Positions 10,805-20,889 of a DNA stretch of 64,000 nt are shown one piece after another. The notes under the pieces are model-generated. The model made no database searches, was not told the DNA's origin, and saw only the letters and a list, made by a program, of their open reading frames with translations. The translations under genes were made by a program, and so were the position numbers. Source of the DNA: Linnemannia hyalina (lineage: Eukaryota; Mortierellomycota; Mortierellomycetes; Mortierellales; Mortierellaceae); assembly GCA_019671135.1 (NCBI GenBank), contig JAHRHY010000020.1, forward strand, positions 558,001 through 622,000, in the 5' to 3' direction. Positions within the stretch are counted from its first letter, which is position 1, and every line of letters begins with the position of its first letter.

Positions 10805-11727
10805 GTTTTTTTAACGAATCCAAGTGGTTTGTTTGTATTGTTTTTATCTATCCATTGAACTGTTTTTGCATCCTTTGTGCATTCAGTTTCAATCCATCAA
10901 GCTGTTTATACATCCGTTGTGCATACAGTCTTGTCGAGTTGGTTGTACATCCTTTGTGCATCCATTCTCTTTCAATCCACTCTCTGGTTCTTCTAGAGTA
11001 GTGATTGACGTACGCCCCACAGGTTCAATCCCGTGTGTGTCGTACTATTGTTCTTTCGCTCTTCAGTCCTTCTGGAGCACTGTCAAATTTTGACTGTGGT
11101 GATTGAACTACGGTCCGCAGACTCAACGCCTGTGTGTATCGTACTTGCCTTTGAGCATTTATTACAATTGACTCCGTATTCAACTCGCCGGTTGCTTACA
11201 CTTGAGTCGCGAACGTCTGATTGCCTTCGGTCGTTTCGCCATTGTCATTGCATTGACTTCTCCATCTCGCTGAATTGCAATTTGGAAAAGATCAATTGCC
11301 TTATTATTATTTTACTTCGGATCCACTGTCTGTCTCACTCTCGACTCGCCAGTCGCTTGTTTGTCTGTACCATCTTGGTGTGTCAGTTCATCTAAAGTAG
11401 ATCTCAAGAAATAAAACGAAAAGATGTTATTCTTATCAATGAGCTAGTTATGTGAGTCTGAATCACCGTAATGCGGTAAAGCATTTGCATCACATGATGC
11501 AGATGAAGAAACAAAAAAGTCGATGTCATCACTTTTTATTTTATGATTCGTGAGCGAGTGACGCATGCACCAATGACAGATGACCACGCATGAAGAAAAA
11601 AAAAGAATGCTTCAGTGACAATTCGAATAAGAAAAAGATGATGAAAAGGATGGACGCTACACCTTCCATCACACACCACTCTTTCTTTTTTTATTTATTG
11701 CCACGCACTCTTTTCCTCACACAAACT
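10805..11727 (+). other. 5' leader of the LTR element
   Basis: No ORF of interest. Three copies of CATCC(T/G)TTGTGCAT occur between 10860 and 10960. A ~50-bp segment beginning GTGATTGA is present twice (about 11001-11048 and 11098-11146); the first copy contains a tRNA T-arm-like GGTTCAATCCC. These may be packaging or priming structures; that is inference. Confidence 0.5.
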
Positions 11728-12582
11728 ATGTCAACCCACACCTCGCCAAAGCAGTCGCCAACACGTTCGCCAAGTGACAAAGCTGGCAACACCCGTTCGA
11801 GCGGTAGCAGCAAGCATAACGACCCTCCAAAGTCAACTGTTCGACCACACCCATATGCAAGCGGACGGAGCAGCCCAACAACTACCCAACAACCAGTTCT
11901 CAAGACGGATCCTCGCCTTTTTGAACAGGTCCAGCCCAGGCTGTGGGCAATCCAGCCGGAAGAAGAGTTAGTTGGGGATACTGCCATGACGAATGGACAA
12001 GCCCTACTCTTACATCTCCAAACGTCGCAGACATATGCGTCGGCTCATATCATTAGGCGGTTGTGCGAATTGAACAAGATGTTTGAAGAGCAACCACAGG
12101 GTCCTGAGACACAAACACTCGACCTGGGCTCGATCAATGACCTGCAGGACGCGGAGTATCTAGAGTATAAGCGGACGACGGAAGGTCTCGAATGCAAGAT
12201 CAATGTTGTCGAAACCACCCTGTCCCGGTTCGACAACTATTGCCAAAGAAGAGTTGCTTTCTCACGGGATCGCACTCTCAACAGCTACACATACTTGCAC
12301 CGACCATACCTCATGAGCGGGGAAGCAGGATCGAGCATAAAGAAACAAGTGGATCGAGTCCTCCATGCCCGCGAGGCACGGAGTGCCAGGAGGGAACAAC
12401 GATCGAAGGAGAAAGTAGTGGATCGATCACGCTCACGATCGCCGGTAACGGTCAGACGACGCACTGTCATTCCAGAGCGTGAAAGATGCACTGACCACGA
12501 GGATCTCGGAGCAATCACGCCGCACTGGCCTGAACTTTGCCCCAAGAGACACGGTAGCGATCATGAGCAGTACTCTGCCTGA
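11728..12582 (+). CDS. Gag-like protein of the chromovirus
   Basis: 284 residues from the Met in the context ACAAACTATGTC; the frame is open further upstream to 11590, but that part is Lys-rich and unlike Gag. The N-terminus is Ser/Thr/Pro/Lys-rich; a middle helical region follows, then an Arg/Ser-rich basic stretch (RSRSRSPVTVRRR near residue 232) before the end. No CCHC zinc knuckle is visible, and the basic tail may replace it in nucleic-acid binding. Its position between leader and pol is the main reason for the assignment. Pol is in the same frame but ~510 bases downstream, with stops between. Confidence 0.65.
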   Translation: MSTHTSPKQSPTRSPSDKAGNTRSSGSSKHNDPPKSTVRPHPYASGRSSPTTTQQPVLKTDPRLFEQVQPRLWAIQPEEELVGDTAMTNGQALLLHLQTSQTYASAHIIRRLCELNKMFEEQPQGPETQTLDLGSINDLQDAEYLEYKRTTEGLECKINVVETTLSRFDNYCQRRVAFSRDRTLNSYTYLHRPYLMSGEAGSSIKKQVDRVLHAREARSARREQRSKEKVVDRSRSRSPVTVRRRTVIPERERCTDHEDLGAITPHWPELCPKRHGSDHEQYSA

Positions 12583-13095
12583 AGCAGGTGAGCCCCGTTA
12601 TCCTGAACCCAATCATGTTGACACGCCTATCAGTTGTGAAAGAAGAAGAAAGTCAAGACTGCATTATTAACTATAGTGCTGTTTCTGTGAACGCTTTGCA
12701 GGAGGTTACCAGCAAAACAATCCCGGAGCACAAACACGCTAGGTTATCAATGCCGGTGGAGCCACGAAACAATTTGTTGTCGGCGGATGTTACAAATAAA
12801 ACAGTTGAAGTGGTAAACAACCCGAGTCTTGATGGTGTAAGAAGGAAGAAAAGTAGGATGAAGAAGAAAAAAAAGATCGTGTTGTCCAACTTTGCGATGT
12901 CGGTTCATCTAGGTTCATCTCCTTTGCATCCTCTTGACGGATGGGAAAGTAGAGTTGATGCTGACATGGCTGCATTGAAAGGAAAAGATCAAGTATGGTG
13001 CTGTTGGTGTAATCAAGGAAGATGTTGTTGATTGTGCTCTTGGTGCGTACAAGGTCGAGGATGACAAAGATGGACTTTTTTCAAATAGTACACAT
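12583..13095 (+). other. Gag-pol junction region
   Basis: An open stretch in another frame (12588-13031, 147 codons, Lys/Arg-rich centre) covers most of the gap. It may be the displaced C-terminus of Gag or the N-terminus of Pol. A splice from GCAG|GTGAGC (12589) to an AG such as that near 12675 is one possible link; a frameshift or internal initiation is another. None is proven. Confidence 0.4.
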
Positions 13096-16000
13096 TTGGT
13101 AAATAACCCAATGATGACGTTGTGTACAATGGTTACCTTTTCGAATTTGGTGACGGTGATTTCGGCAATTGTGCAAAAGACATATGGATCTGCCAGACGC
13201 AAGAATCAACCAGACAATCGTTTGTTTATTCCCGTCAGGATTCATGGAGATCAGCACCTTGCGCTCATCGACACAGGAGCCACTCACTCGTTCATCAGCT
13301 CAGGAATAGTCAGCAAATATTCGATCCCAGTCAATAAAATGAAAGGGTACATCGAGTTAGCGGATACATCGACTATTGCACGCATCGGCGAAACAGAGAA
13401 CATGGAGGTTATCTGTGGAAAGAATTTGCTTTGCGCACCATACGAAGTTATTGATCAACCCCACGCCATCACCATTGGTATGGATCTCTTTCATCGGTAT
13501 GGCTTCAACATCATAGGTTTACCTGACCCAGTAGAGTCTCCTGATCGAGTACCTATGCCTGTTGAGGACGAGAAGCCGACTCTCATACCTCTTATGACAC
13601 CCCCTGTGGAGACGACGCGGGAGTACATCGAGGAAAAGAAGTCATTTATGGAGTGCGTCAAGGAGCTACTGGAGGAGAACGCAAGGATCCCTTCCACCAG
13701 CTTTTGCCCAATTCCGGAGATGAAGGTGTTTTTACCTGTACCGGAGGGCATTACTTTGAATCGACGTTCAAGAGTGTTCGCTCAGTCACAACGACCCATT
13801 CTGGATGACGCAGTAGATCGCTGGTTGCAGGACGATGTAATTACACTGGCACCGGCTGGTAATCGTCACAACAACACTCTGACGCTCGCAGCAAAGAAGG
13901 ATGCAAATGGTGAGAAAACCCTTTATCGTGTTTGTCTTGACCCACGCCCTCTCAATGCTCACTTACCTGATGACAATTTTCCTGTACCTCTTATATCAGA
14001 GATCATGCAGTTTGCAGGAGGCAATGCTGTGTTCTCGACGGTGGATTTGCGTCAGGCTTATCATCGACTTCCGATTCATAAGGAAGACAGACCGCTTACA
14101 GCATTCACGCACAATGGAGTACAGTACATGTTCAAGAAAGCCCCTTTCGGCTTGAAGCCCTTGTCCAGTCTGTTCCAACGTGGAATGTCAAGGATTCTCG
14201 GCGATTTGGATTTTGTCCGCAATTTTATTGATGACATTCTGATTGCTTCGAAGGATCGAGCGGACCATCTTGCGCATGTTATGGTTGTCATTGAACGTCT
14301 GACCAAAGCCAAACTAATTATCAACATTGAGAAATGTAGATTCTATAGCACGCAGGTAGCATTACTTGGATTTGTAATTAATACCGCCGGCAGACGTGTG
14401 GACCCGAATAAGTTGGTGAACATTCAGGACTGGAGCCCGCCGACCACTGGAAAGCAGGTTCAGTCGTACATGGGCACGTTCAACTTTTTTCGGGAGTATA
14501 TGCCTCTTATCAGCACTGTTGCGGCACCGCTGGACGCGCTACGCAATGTACCTGGATCCTTCGTATTAAACGACATTCAATTACGGTGCTTCAATTCATT
14601 AAAGAATATTCTCACACAAGCTCCAGTACTTTCTTTTCCGGATTTCGGCCTACCCTTTTATGTTGCCACAGATGCATCAAATGTTGGTGTCGGAGCGGTT
14701 CTGTATCAGTTACCGGGAGGCGAAGGTGAACCTGAGAATATTAAATATATCTCTTTTGTAGCGCGATCGTTACAGGATCGGGAAAGGAGATATTCGGCTA
14801 CTCAAAAGGAGCTACTCGGGATTGTGTTCGCCCTCAAGAAGCTACATTATTATTTGTGGGGCAACCATTTCACGCTCTTCACGGATCATCGAGCTCTCAC
14901 CTACATGCATACGCAAAAGGACTTGAACTCAATGCTCACCGGATGGCAGGAGTTGATCTGGTCATACACGTTCAAGGTTGTTTATCGCCCTGGCGTGCTT
15001 AATGTGCTTCCAGACGCTTTGTCTCGCCAGTTCCCGCCGGAGTTGTGGACGGGAAGAACAGAAGGTTCAGCGCCGACAAAGATTTATGGATACATGCATT
15101 TGATCCAGGATTCAACTACTCCTCGTCAAACAGTGAAGGTCTCTGAAAGGAGAACTATCCTAGCCGACACCCATGCACTTGGTCACTTTGGGACCAATGC
15201 CATGGTAAAACACATTCACGGAGTGGACAAGACCTGGCCTAATCTAGCCAAGGATTGTTTGGAGTTCGTTCAACGTTGCCAACAATGCCAGCGAAACAAT
15301 ATCGCTCGCAAAGGGTACCACCCAATGAAGGCCGTTCATGCTCAGTTACCAGGAGAACACATGGCTGTTGATCTAGCCGGACCTTTTCCTGTGGATAGCG
15401 GAGGTAATCGATTCCTTCTCATCTTAGTCGATGTTTGTACAAGATTTGTGTTCCTTGAACCTATACCGAACAAGGAGGCACTCACCGTCGCAAAGGTGTT
15501 GTTCAAAACATTTACTTTGATCGGTTTTCCCGCCATTCTACAATCTGACAACGGCAGAGAATTTGTCAATGGGGCAATTAAAGTAATGACTACTAATTTA
15601 GGTGTGGACCATCGGTTGGTCACTCCTTATCACCCCAGAGGCAATGGTGTTGCCGAGAACCACGTCAAAACGGCGTGTAGCATTATCAGAAAAGAAATCG
15701 ACGACCAGAAACAAAGTTGGGCATTACATGTTCCTATGGCACAGCTGGCCATGAACACGAGAATTGTGGCTCTTCACAACTCTTCGCCTTTTTCTTTGTT
15801 TTTTGCAAGGCGATTTAATGGACTGAGTAATCTCTCGGATGAAAAGGGTGTTATTCCTTCTCATGAAGTGCTCTTAGAACGCCTTGAATACATGACCAAG
15901 GTTGTTTTCCCAGCAATTCAAACCAAGACACGTGACACTCAACAGCGAATGATTGAGCGTTTTAACAGAACGGTACTGCACAATGAGTTCCCAGATGGAG

Positions 16001-16650
16001 CAAAAGTAATGTCTTTGGATCCTATTAGGGGTGACAAGCTATCGCCTCGTTACGAGGGCCCCTACACTGTTGTCCGCCGCACCACTGGTGGTTCTTATGC
16101 TCTCAAAGATGGGACAGGAGAATTACTGGGGCGCAATTTCGCACCATCACAGCTAAAGCTGGTACTGGACGACTTTGAGGAAACAGAAACTTACGAAGTG
16201 GAAAAAATTCTCGACCATAGGGATGTTCCTGGGGAGGGAGTAGAGTACTACGTAAGTTGGAAAGGATACAAGGAACGAACTTGGGAGCCTCAAAAGAACT
16301 TTGTTGAGAGAAAGTGTATCACAGACTATTGGAAGACCCGCGATCAACCAATTACACAATCTCTACCGCAGCCTCGTCAAACGTTGAAGACACATGAGTC
16401 AAGGAGCGAAGAGCAGGAGTCAGCTTCAAAGCAACGGAAGGCTAAAGATCGATCGAAAGATAAGCCAATGAATGATACGATCAGTGATGAGATAAGTGGG
16501 GGCACGCGCAAGCATGGCAGCCCAAATGATAGTGCACAGATAGCAGTGCAATCAGAACCCCGCAAGCGCAAGCGCTTAATTAAGGAGACTGTCGAAAAGA
16601 GTAGCACGGAGAAAAGGACTACTCGCACGCGCAAGCGTGGTCGAAAGTAA
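13096..16650 (+). CDS. Pol polyprotein with chromodomain
   Basis: 1184 residues and uninterrupted. Order: aspartic protease (DTGATHSF near residue 56); reverse transcriptase (catalytic FIDD near 377, in place of the usual YIDD/YVDD); RNase H (Asp in ATDASNVG near 527, later TDHRALTYMH); integrase with the HHCC zinc finger (H..H ... CQQC near 730) and DDE core (AVDLAGPF, SDNGREF and the Glu in PRGNGVAENH); a GPY/F module (YEGPYTVV); and a C-terminal chromodomain (YEVEKILDHR ... WEPQKNF near 1030-1080) followed by a basic tail. It makes and integrates cDNA; in chromoviruses the chromodomain directs integration to particular chromatin. Every catalytic motif looks present, so it may be active. 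The Met at 13096 is only the first one in the open frame. Confidence 0.95.
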   Translation: MVNNPMMTLCTMVTFSNLVTVISAIVQKTYGSARRKNQPDNRLFIPVRIHGDQHLALIDTGATHSFISSGIVSKYSIPVNKMKGYIELADTSTIARIGETENMEVICGKNLLCAPYEVIDQPHAITIGMDLFHRYGFNIIGLPDPVESPDRVPMPVEDEKPTLIPLMTPPVETTREYIEEKKSFMECVKELLEENARIPSTSFCPIPEMKVFLPVPEGITLNRRSRVFAQSQRPILDDAVDRWLQDDVITLAPAGNRHNNTLTLAAKKDANGEKTLYRVCLDPRPLNAHLPDDNFPVPLISEIMQFAGGNAVFSTVDLRQAYHRLPIHKEDRPLTAFTHNGVQYMFKKAPFGLKPLSSLFQRGMSRILGDLDFVRNFIDDILIASKDRADHLAHVMVVIERLTKAKLIINIEKCRFYSTQVALLGFVINTAGRRVDPNKLVNIQDWSPPTTGKQVQSYMGTFNFFREYMPLISTVAAPLDALRNVPGSFVLNDIQLRCFNSLKNILTQAPVLSFPDFGLPFYVATDASNVGVGAVLYQLPGGEGEPENIKYISFVARSLQDRERRYSATQKELLGIVFALKKLHYYLWGNHFTLFTDHRALTYMHTQKDLNSMLTGWQELIWSYTFKVVYRPGVLNVLPDALSRQFPPELWTGRTEGSAPTKIYGYMHLIQDSTTPRQTVKVSERRTILADTHALGHFGTNAMVKHIHGVDKTWPNLAKDCLEFVQRCQQCQRNNIARKGYHPMKAVHAQLPGEHMAVDLAGPFPVDSGGNRFLLILVDVCTRFVFLEPIPNKEALTVAKVLFKTFTLIGFPAILQSDNGREFVNGAIKVMTTNLGVDHRLVTPYHPRGNGVAENHVKTACSIIRKEIDDQKQSWALHVPMAQLAMNTRIVALHNSSPFSLFFARRFNGLSNLSDEKGVIPSHEVLLERLEYMTKVVFPAIQTKTRDTQQRMIERFNRTVLHNEFPDGAKVMSLDPIRGDKLSPRYEGPYTVVRRTTGGSYALKDGTGELLGRNFAPSQLKLVLDDFEETETYEVEKILDHRDVPGEGVEYYVSWKGYKERTWEPQKNFVERKCITDYWKTRDQPITQSLPQPRQTLKTHESRSEEQESASKQRKAKDRSKDKPMNDTISDEISGGTRKHGSPNDSAQIAVQSEPRKRKRLIKETVEKSSTEKRTTRTRKRGRK

Positions 16651-16977
16651 TCCTCATCACCACAAGATGGAGTGAATGGAGAGAAGGGGTTTTTTTTCAG
16701 CTTTCCCCTTATAATCACGCATGAGGTTTTCCCTTTGGGTTTCCCCTCACGAGGATTTTGCTTTTTTGCCTCGAGTGATATGTACTATATGTCATGAGAG
16801 GTTTATTGACCCTCAACACGACTGACAAGGTTTCTTTTGTTTTCCTTTGCAGATCAGTGTATTTTTATTTTCTTTTTTATTTTTATTTTCCTTTGGGTTT
16901 TCTTTTTTTCCCAAACACCACACACCACAAAGCACCCACGCGTTCCTTTCTTCTCAGGGCGGCTTTCAGCCTTCCCT

Positions 16978-16988
16978 TGGGAGGGAGT
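16978..16988 (+). promoter_or_regulatory. Polypurine tract of the LTR element
   Basis: GGGAGGGAGT-like purine run touching the start of the 3' LTR; it would prime plus-strand DNA synthesis. Confidence 0.75.
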
Positions 16989-17148
16989 TGTTGCGTATTT
17001 GCCTTGTGGATCATAGATAGATGAAGACATGAACTAGCTAGAACTAAGCCACCAGGAACGACATAAGAGATCGTTCCTGGTGGGCCCTAATACAACCTTC
17101 TTCTTGTCTCGTTACTTACAAAGTGAGTCTAAACCTTATTTTATCGCA
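16989..17148 (+). repeat. 3' LTR (160 bp)
   Basis: Copy of 10645-10804, followed by the target duplication GAACG. Confidence 0.95.
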
Positions 17149-17700
17149 GAACGTGCAAGGGCGTGGGTAACCAAAAGAAAAATAAACATTGTATGCACAG
17201 CGCATGAATGGAAAAAAGGGCAGAGGAACGTGCAAAGGCATGAGAACTGAAAAGACCAAAATTCATAGACAATGATTGACAAAGGGGAACGTGCCACAGC
17301 GTGGGTAACCAATAAAAACAAACATTGCATGCACAGCGCATGAATGAAGAAAAGTGGCATGGGAACGTGCAAAGGCGTGATTAGCGCAAAGGAAAGGACT
17401 GTATGCACAGCGCATGAAAAAAGAAGAGGCATGGGAACGTGCAAGGGCGTGAGCAGCGAAAGAAGGAAAAAGGTATGCACAGCACATGAACGAAGAAAAG
17501 GAGTATAGGAACGTGCATTGGCGTGGGTGCCTAGCCAAAAAATACCATAAAAAATAAAAAATTCATGCATAACGTATGTTAAGAAAAGGGGCAGAGGAAC
17601 GTGCAAAGGCGTGGGTAACGAAAGGAAAAATGATGCATAGCGCATGAACAAGAAAAAGGGCATGGGAGCGTGCGAGGGCATGGGTAGCGAAAGAATGCGC
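17149..17700 (+). repeat. Minisatellite, ~60-90 bp units
   Basis: About eight degenerate units, each opening with AACGTGCAAAGGCGTGGGTAA-like sequence (near 17151, 17227, 17288, 17364, 17436, 17510, 17598, 17668) and containing ATGCACAGCGCATGAA. Unit length varies. The chromovirus inserted at the GAACG that begins a unit. Confidence 0.85.
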
Positions 17701-17933
17701 GACATGCGCTAGCAAGGCAAGACAGCATGTTGCATACAACATCACAATAAGGATGAGTTGTGAAGTGATCATTTGTTCATATTTTTTCCTAAAGATCTCA
17801 CAAGGCTGTTAGAGTTCAGTGTCAGGAATTCCATCCTCGATTGTTATTTAAAGCTCTCTCTCCCATTTTTTTTTTTCGTCATCACACAATTTTTACAAAA
17901 ACTTTTATCGCACTACCACTCTACTCCCTCAAA

Positions 17934-18971
17934 ATGACAGATGTCTTTGACTACGGCTTCGGCTGCGAACCCACAGACCCTGAAGAGTACAACGCCTATG
18001 CAGCTTTTATTCTTGACGGAGCACCGGATGACGCCCCACCCCCACTCCCAGCCAGGGTCGACCTGTCGGACATGATGAGCCCGGTCAAGAACCAAGGGCC
18101 ACACAGCTCGTGTGTCAGCTTCGCGGTCTGCAATGTCTTGGATATAATCCCCAATGTCGTAGGCCTCGTGCAAGATGAATCCGAACGCTTCATCTGGTAC
18201 AACTCCAAACTCAAGACTGCAGGGGAGGCCGCTGGAGTCCTTAATGTTGGCACCAGAATCCCTGCCGCTATCGCTGTCGCACAGCAGCTGGGCAGCTGTT
18301 GGGAACACACATGCCCATATGACCCCAGCCCGCTGGATGCTCCTGGCCAAGAGGCATTCGCCGAAGCCCTCAGGATGAAAGTCACAACTGCGGCCAGACT
18401 ACCTGGCAATACATTGGACGACTACAAGCGAGTGCTGGCAGCAGGATTGCCCGTTATTGTCGCCTTTGACATCTTTGGCGACCGTGAATACAGACAACAA
18501 TACCTCTATGGGGACGCAGAGCAGCCCGGGAGAATGAAGATGCCGCCAGTACCCATTCCGGCAAGAACCGCTGGACATGCTGTACTGTTCGTTGGTTACG
18601 ATGACGCCACCGAACTTATCAAATTCAAGAACTCCTGGGGCCCGGAGAGTGGCGATAACGGTTACTACTATATGCCTTACGCCTATCTCCAATGGACCCG
18701 TGATGCATTTGTAGTGACGGACCAAGAAATCACTGAGCATCCAGCTCAGCCTATGCAGGCGGCTCCACCAATGGCCACGGCGGGAACTGTCACGGAGCAA
18801 GCGGTGGTAACTATCACGCAGCAAGCGGTCACTGAACGCCCGGTTGAGAAGGTGGCTTTCGCAACGGTTGGGGTGAAAACTCTGCAACAGGAGGCAGTGA
18901 GATCCGTGTTGATGAGAAAGGCGTTCACCATCTCTGAGGGGAGACAACCGTGTGATGTGTACAAATTCTAG
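17934..18971 (+). CDS. Papain-family (C1A) cysteine peptidase
   Basis: 345 residues and intronless. The start chosen is the Met after TCAAA at 17934; an upstream in-frame Met (17841) would add a hydrophobic Phe-rich stretch and looks like leader. The papain core is clear: PVKNQGPHSSC places the oxyanion Gln at 54 and the catalytic Cys at 60, the catalytic His is in AGHAVLFVGYDD (215), and the catalytic Asn is in FKNSWG (233). There is no inhibitory propeptide of the plant/animal kind; only ~45 residues precede the core. The C-terminal ~75 residues are Val/Thr/Gln/Ala-rich and unassigned. With this start I see no signal peptide, so it is probably intracellular. Papain-type C1A enzymes are uncommon in fungi apart from bleomycin hydrolase, and the short architecture resembles bacterial forms; transfer is possible but unproven. 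Composition is more GC-rich than the flanks. Confidence 0.9.
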   Translation: MTDVFDYGFGCEPTDPEEYNAYAAFILDGAPDDAPPPLPARVDLSDMMSPVKNQGPHSSCVSFAVCNVLDIIPNVVGLVQDESERFIWYNSKLKTAGEAAGVLNVGTRIPAAIAVAQQLGSCWEHTCPYDPSPLDAPGQEAFAEALRMKVTTAARLPGNTLDDYKRVLAAGLPVIVAFDIFGDREYRQQYLYGDAEQPGRMKMPPVPIPARTAGHAVLFVGYDDATELIKFKNSWGPESGDNGYYYMPYAYLQWTRDAFVVTDQEITEHPAQPMQAAPPMATAGTVTEQAVVTITQQAVTERPVEKVAFATVGVKTLQQEAVRSVLMRKAFTISEGRQPCDVYKF

Positions 18972-19848
18972 TGGCCGAAGTTAACCTTGTGGGTAAGGTA
19001 GATGAGTGCCCATTACAGGGTTTCGAAGTTGGGTTTTGAAGTGTTATTTGTTCCCAATTTTTATTTCAAATAAAATCTTTTTTGATTTGTCATCCCATAT
19101 ACAAATGGAAGGCTATGGTGTTTATCACTTTCTTTTCTCAAACATGAAAAAAGACGATTCTCCATTTTCTTTCCTTCCTTTCTTACACCCAAGTATTCTG
19201 ACTTTAGCGCCTTATCTCGGATTTGACGATGGGCATTGTGTTAGCGAAGTCCATTTGAAAATAATGTTGAAATGCCCTTAAAACTAATTTAAAGAAAGAA
19301 AAAGATAAGGAGGGATGAGTTCCTGTTGGAACAAATCTTTACAACATAGGAGGCCTTTCACGTCCAAGTTATCATATGGTGTTTGTTACATCTCTGTAGA
19401 TCTCGACAATATCCATAGCGACTATGGGATGAGAATGTATATATGATACCAAGCATATAAGACAACCATTGTAACATTTTTTGTTTAACTATCCTACTAA
19501 ACACCAACCTATTCTCCAAACAACAAAGTCTTCTTATTTTTCGCACACCACACTCTTGAATATGTCCATCTACTATTAACCTGTAACCCTCACTGCAAGA
19601 TTCGCCAGAGTAGTTCTTGTATGTCACCATCTAAAGCACTTGTACTCTCAACTGTATCTTTGGGGCGAAATACAGGGGAGAGATTACATTTTAAAAAAAC
19701 ATGTGCTGTCTATTGCTATTTTATTCTGTGTTCTGTTGCCCACTATGAAGAGATATGTCAGTTATGGAAGTAAACACTCCGTTCCTTGGGCTTTGGATAT
19801 TTTTTATATGCCTTTTTATATCCTCTGCACATGAAGGGGCCGCATATG
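18972..19848. other. No gene recognised
   Basis: The 3' flank of the peptidase gene (AATAAAATC near 19068 may serve as a poly(A) signal), then AT-rich sequence. A 90-codon minus-strand frame at 19358-19630 has no recognisable features. Confidence 0.5.
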
Positions 19849-19987
19849 GCTTAATCTCAGCAGATCGACGCAACAGAGCGTCTCTACTGCTTACAATACC
19901 ACGTTGCTTAAAAGTCGTCTGCAATTGATTTATCTCTTCCAATATTTGAAATTAACATTAGCAGGAGCCTCATGAAGCCTTTCCGCC
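19849..19987 (-). rRNA. 28S rDNA scrap, last ~140 bp
   Basis: Antisense to the end of 28S from GGCTTAATCTCAGCAGATCG to GCCTTTCCGC. It shows more substitutions than the 9.2-9.8 kb copy, so it is older. Confidence 0.88.
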
Positions 19988-20029
19988 CCACAACACCCGC
20001 CTCTTCCCGTTTTGTGAATACCTATTTCT

Positions 20030-20540
20030 TCTTCCCTTGATCCCCTTCTGGAATCCTTCTCTACGCTTGATCCTCCCTTCTTTTTTCAAGTTTGTCTCTG
20101 CCCTCTCTCTTTGCCCTAGATCCTTCGTTCTTTTTTCAAGTTTTGTCTCTGCCTTCTCTCTCTGCCCTTGATTCTCTCTTCTTTTTCAAGTCTCTCTCTG
20201 CCCTCTCTCTTTGCCCTAGATCCTCCGTTCTTTTTTTCAAGTTTGTCTCTCTGCCCTTAATTCTCCCTTCTTTTTCAAGTCTCTCTCTGCCCTCTCTCTT
20301 TGCCCTAGATCCTCCCTTCTTTTTTTGAAGTCACCATACCCTTCTCTACTCTGATCCTCCTTTTTCTTTGAAGTCCTTTCTGCCCTTGATCCCCCTTCTT
20401 TTTTTGACATCTTTGATCCCTTTCTTTTTCTGAAGTCACGCTCTGCTCTTTCTCTTTGGCATGACTCCTTTCTTTTTTTCTGCATCCTTTTATCTTTGCC
20501 GTCCTCTCTCATCTTGCCCAAGTGAGGACAACTGACTTGA
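20030..20540 (+). repeat. Pyrimidine-rich array
   Basis: Degenerate tandem iterations of about 40-60 bp such as CTCTCTTTGCCCTAGATCC followed by T-runs and CAAGTCTCTCTCTGCC. It is non-coding by appearance and flanked on both sides by 28S scraps. Confidence 0.75.
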
Positions 20541-20557
20541 TTCATTTTTCTTTGACA

Positions 20558-20558
20558 T

Positions 20559-20591
<33 letters not shown>

Positions 20592-20614
20592 AACGTCGCT
20601 ATGAACGCTTGGCG
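20558..20614 (-). rRNA. 28S rDNA scrap (~57 bp)
   Basis: Antisense block AGGAAGAGCCGACATCGAAG through CGCTTGGC, the same 28S segment as in six other places in the window. Confidence 0.85.
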
Positions 20615-20889
20615 AGTCAACGGAAGGAGATTGACAGGTATGTGTCGTGTATCAATACATTTCCAAGCATTGCTTCACGATCACGTGATACTGCGAGTCC
20701 CCTCCAACGTCCCTTGATCTTTTTTTGGCATTGTCTACGGTGCCATGTCCATATGTGTGACTTCTTTTATTCCTTTTTAACCGACGAAAACTAACTAAAA
20801 ATAATAAAAGCCCTGGATCCCTCGGTACAAAATGTTCCTTCTCTCCTTTTTCGTCGCTCACAGGAACACATCCGTAGCAGGCGTATCCC

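Larger units (their letters stand above)
10645..17148 (+). mobile_element. Ty3/Gypsy chromovirus, complete
   Basis: A 6.5-kb LTR retrotransposon. The two 160-bp LTRs start TG and end CA and look identical by eye. The 5-bp target duplication GAACG lies at 10640-10644 and 17149-17153. Internally there is a leader (10805-11727), a gag ORF, a pol ORF in the order protease-RT-RNase H-integrase-chromodomain, and a purine tract before the 3' LTR. Identical LTRs and an open pol point to recent insertion. I do not see a standard primer-binding site (TGG) right after the 5' LTR. Confidence 0.95.
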
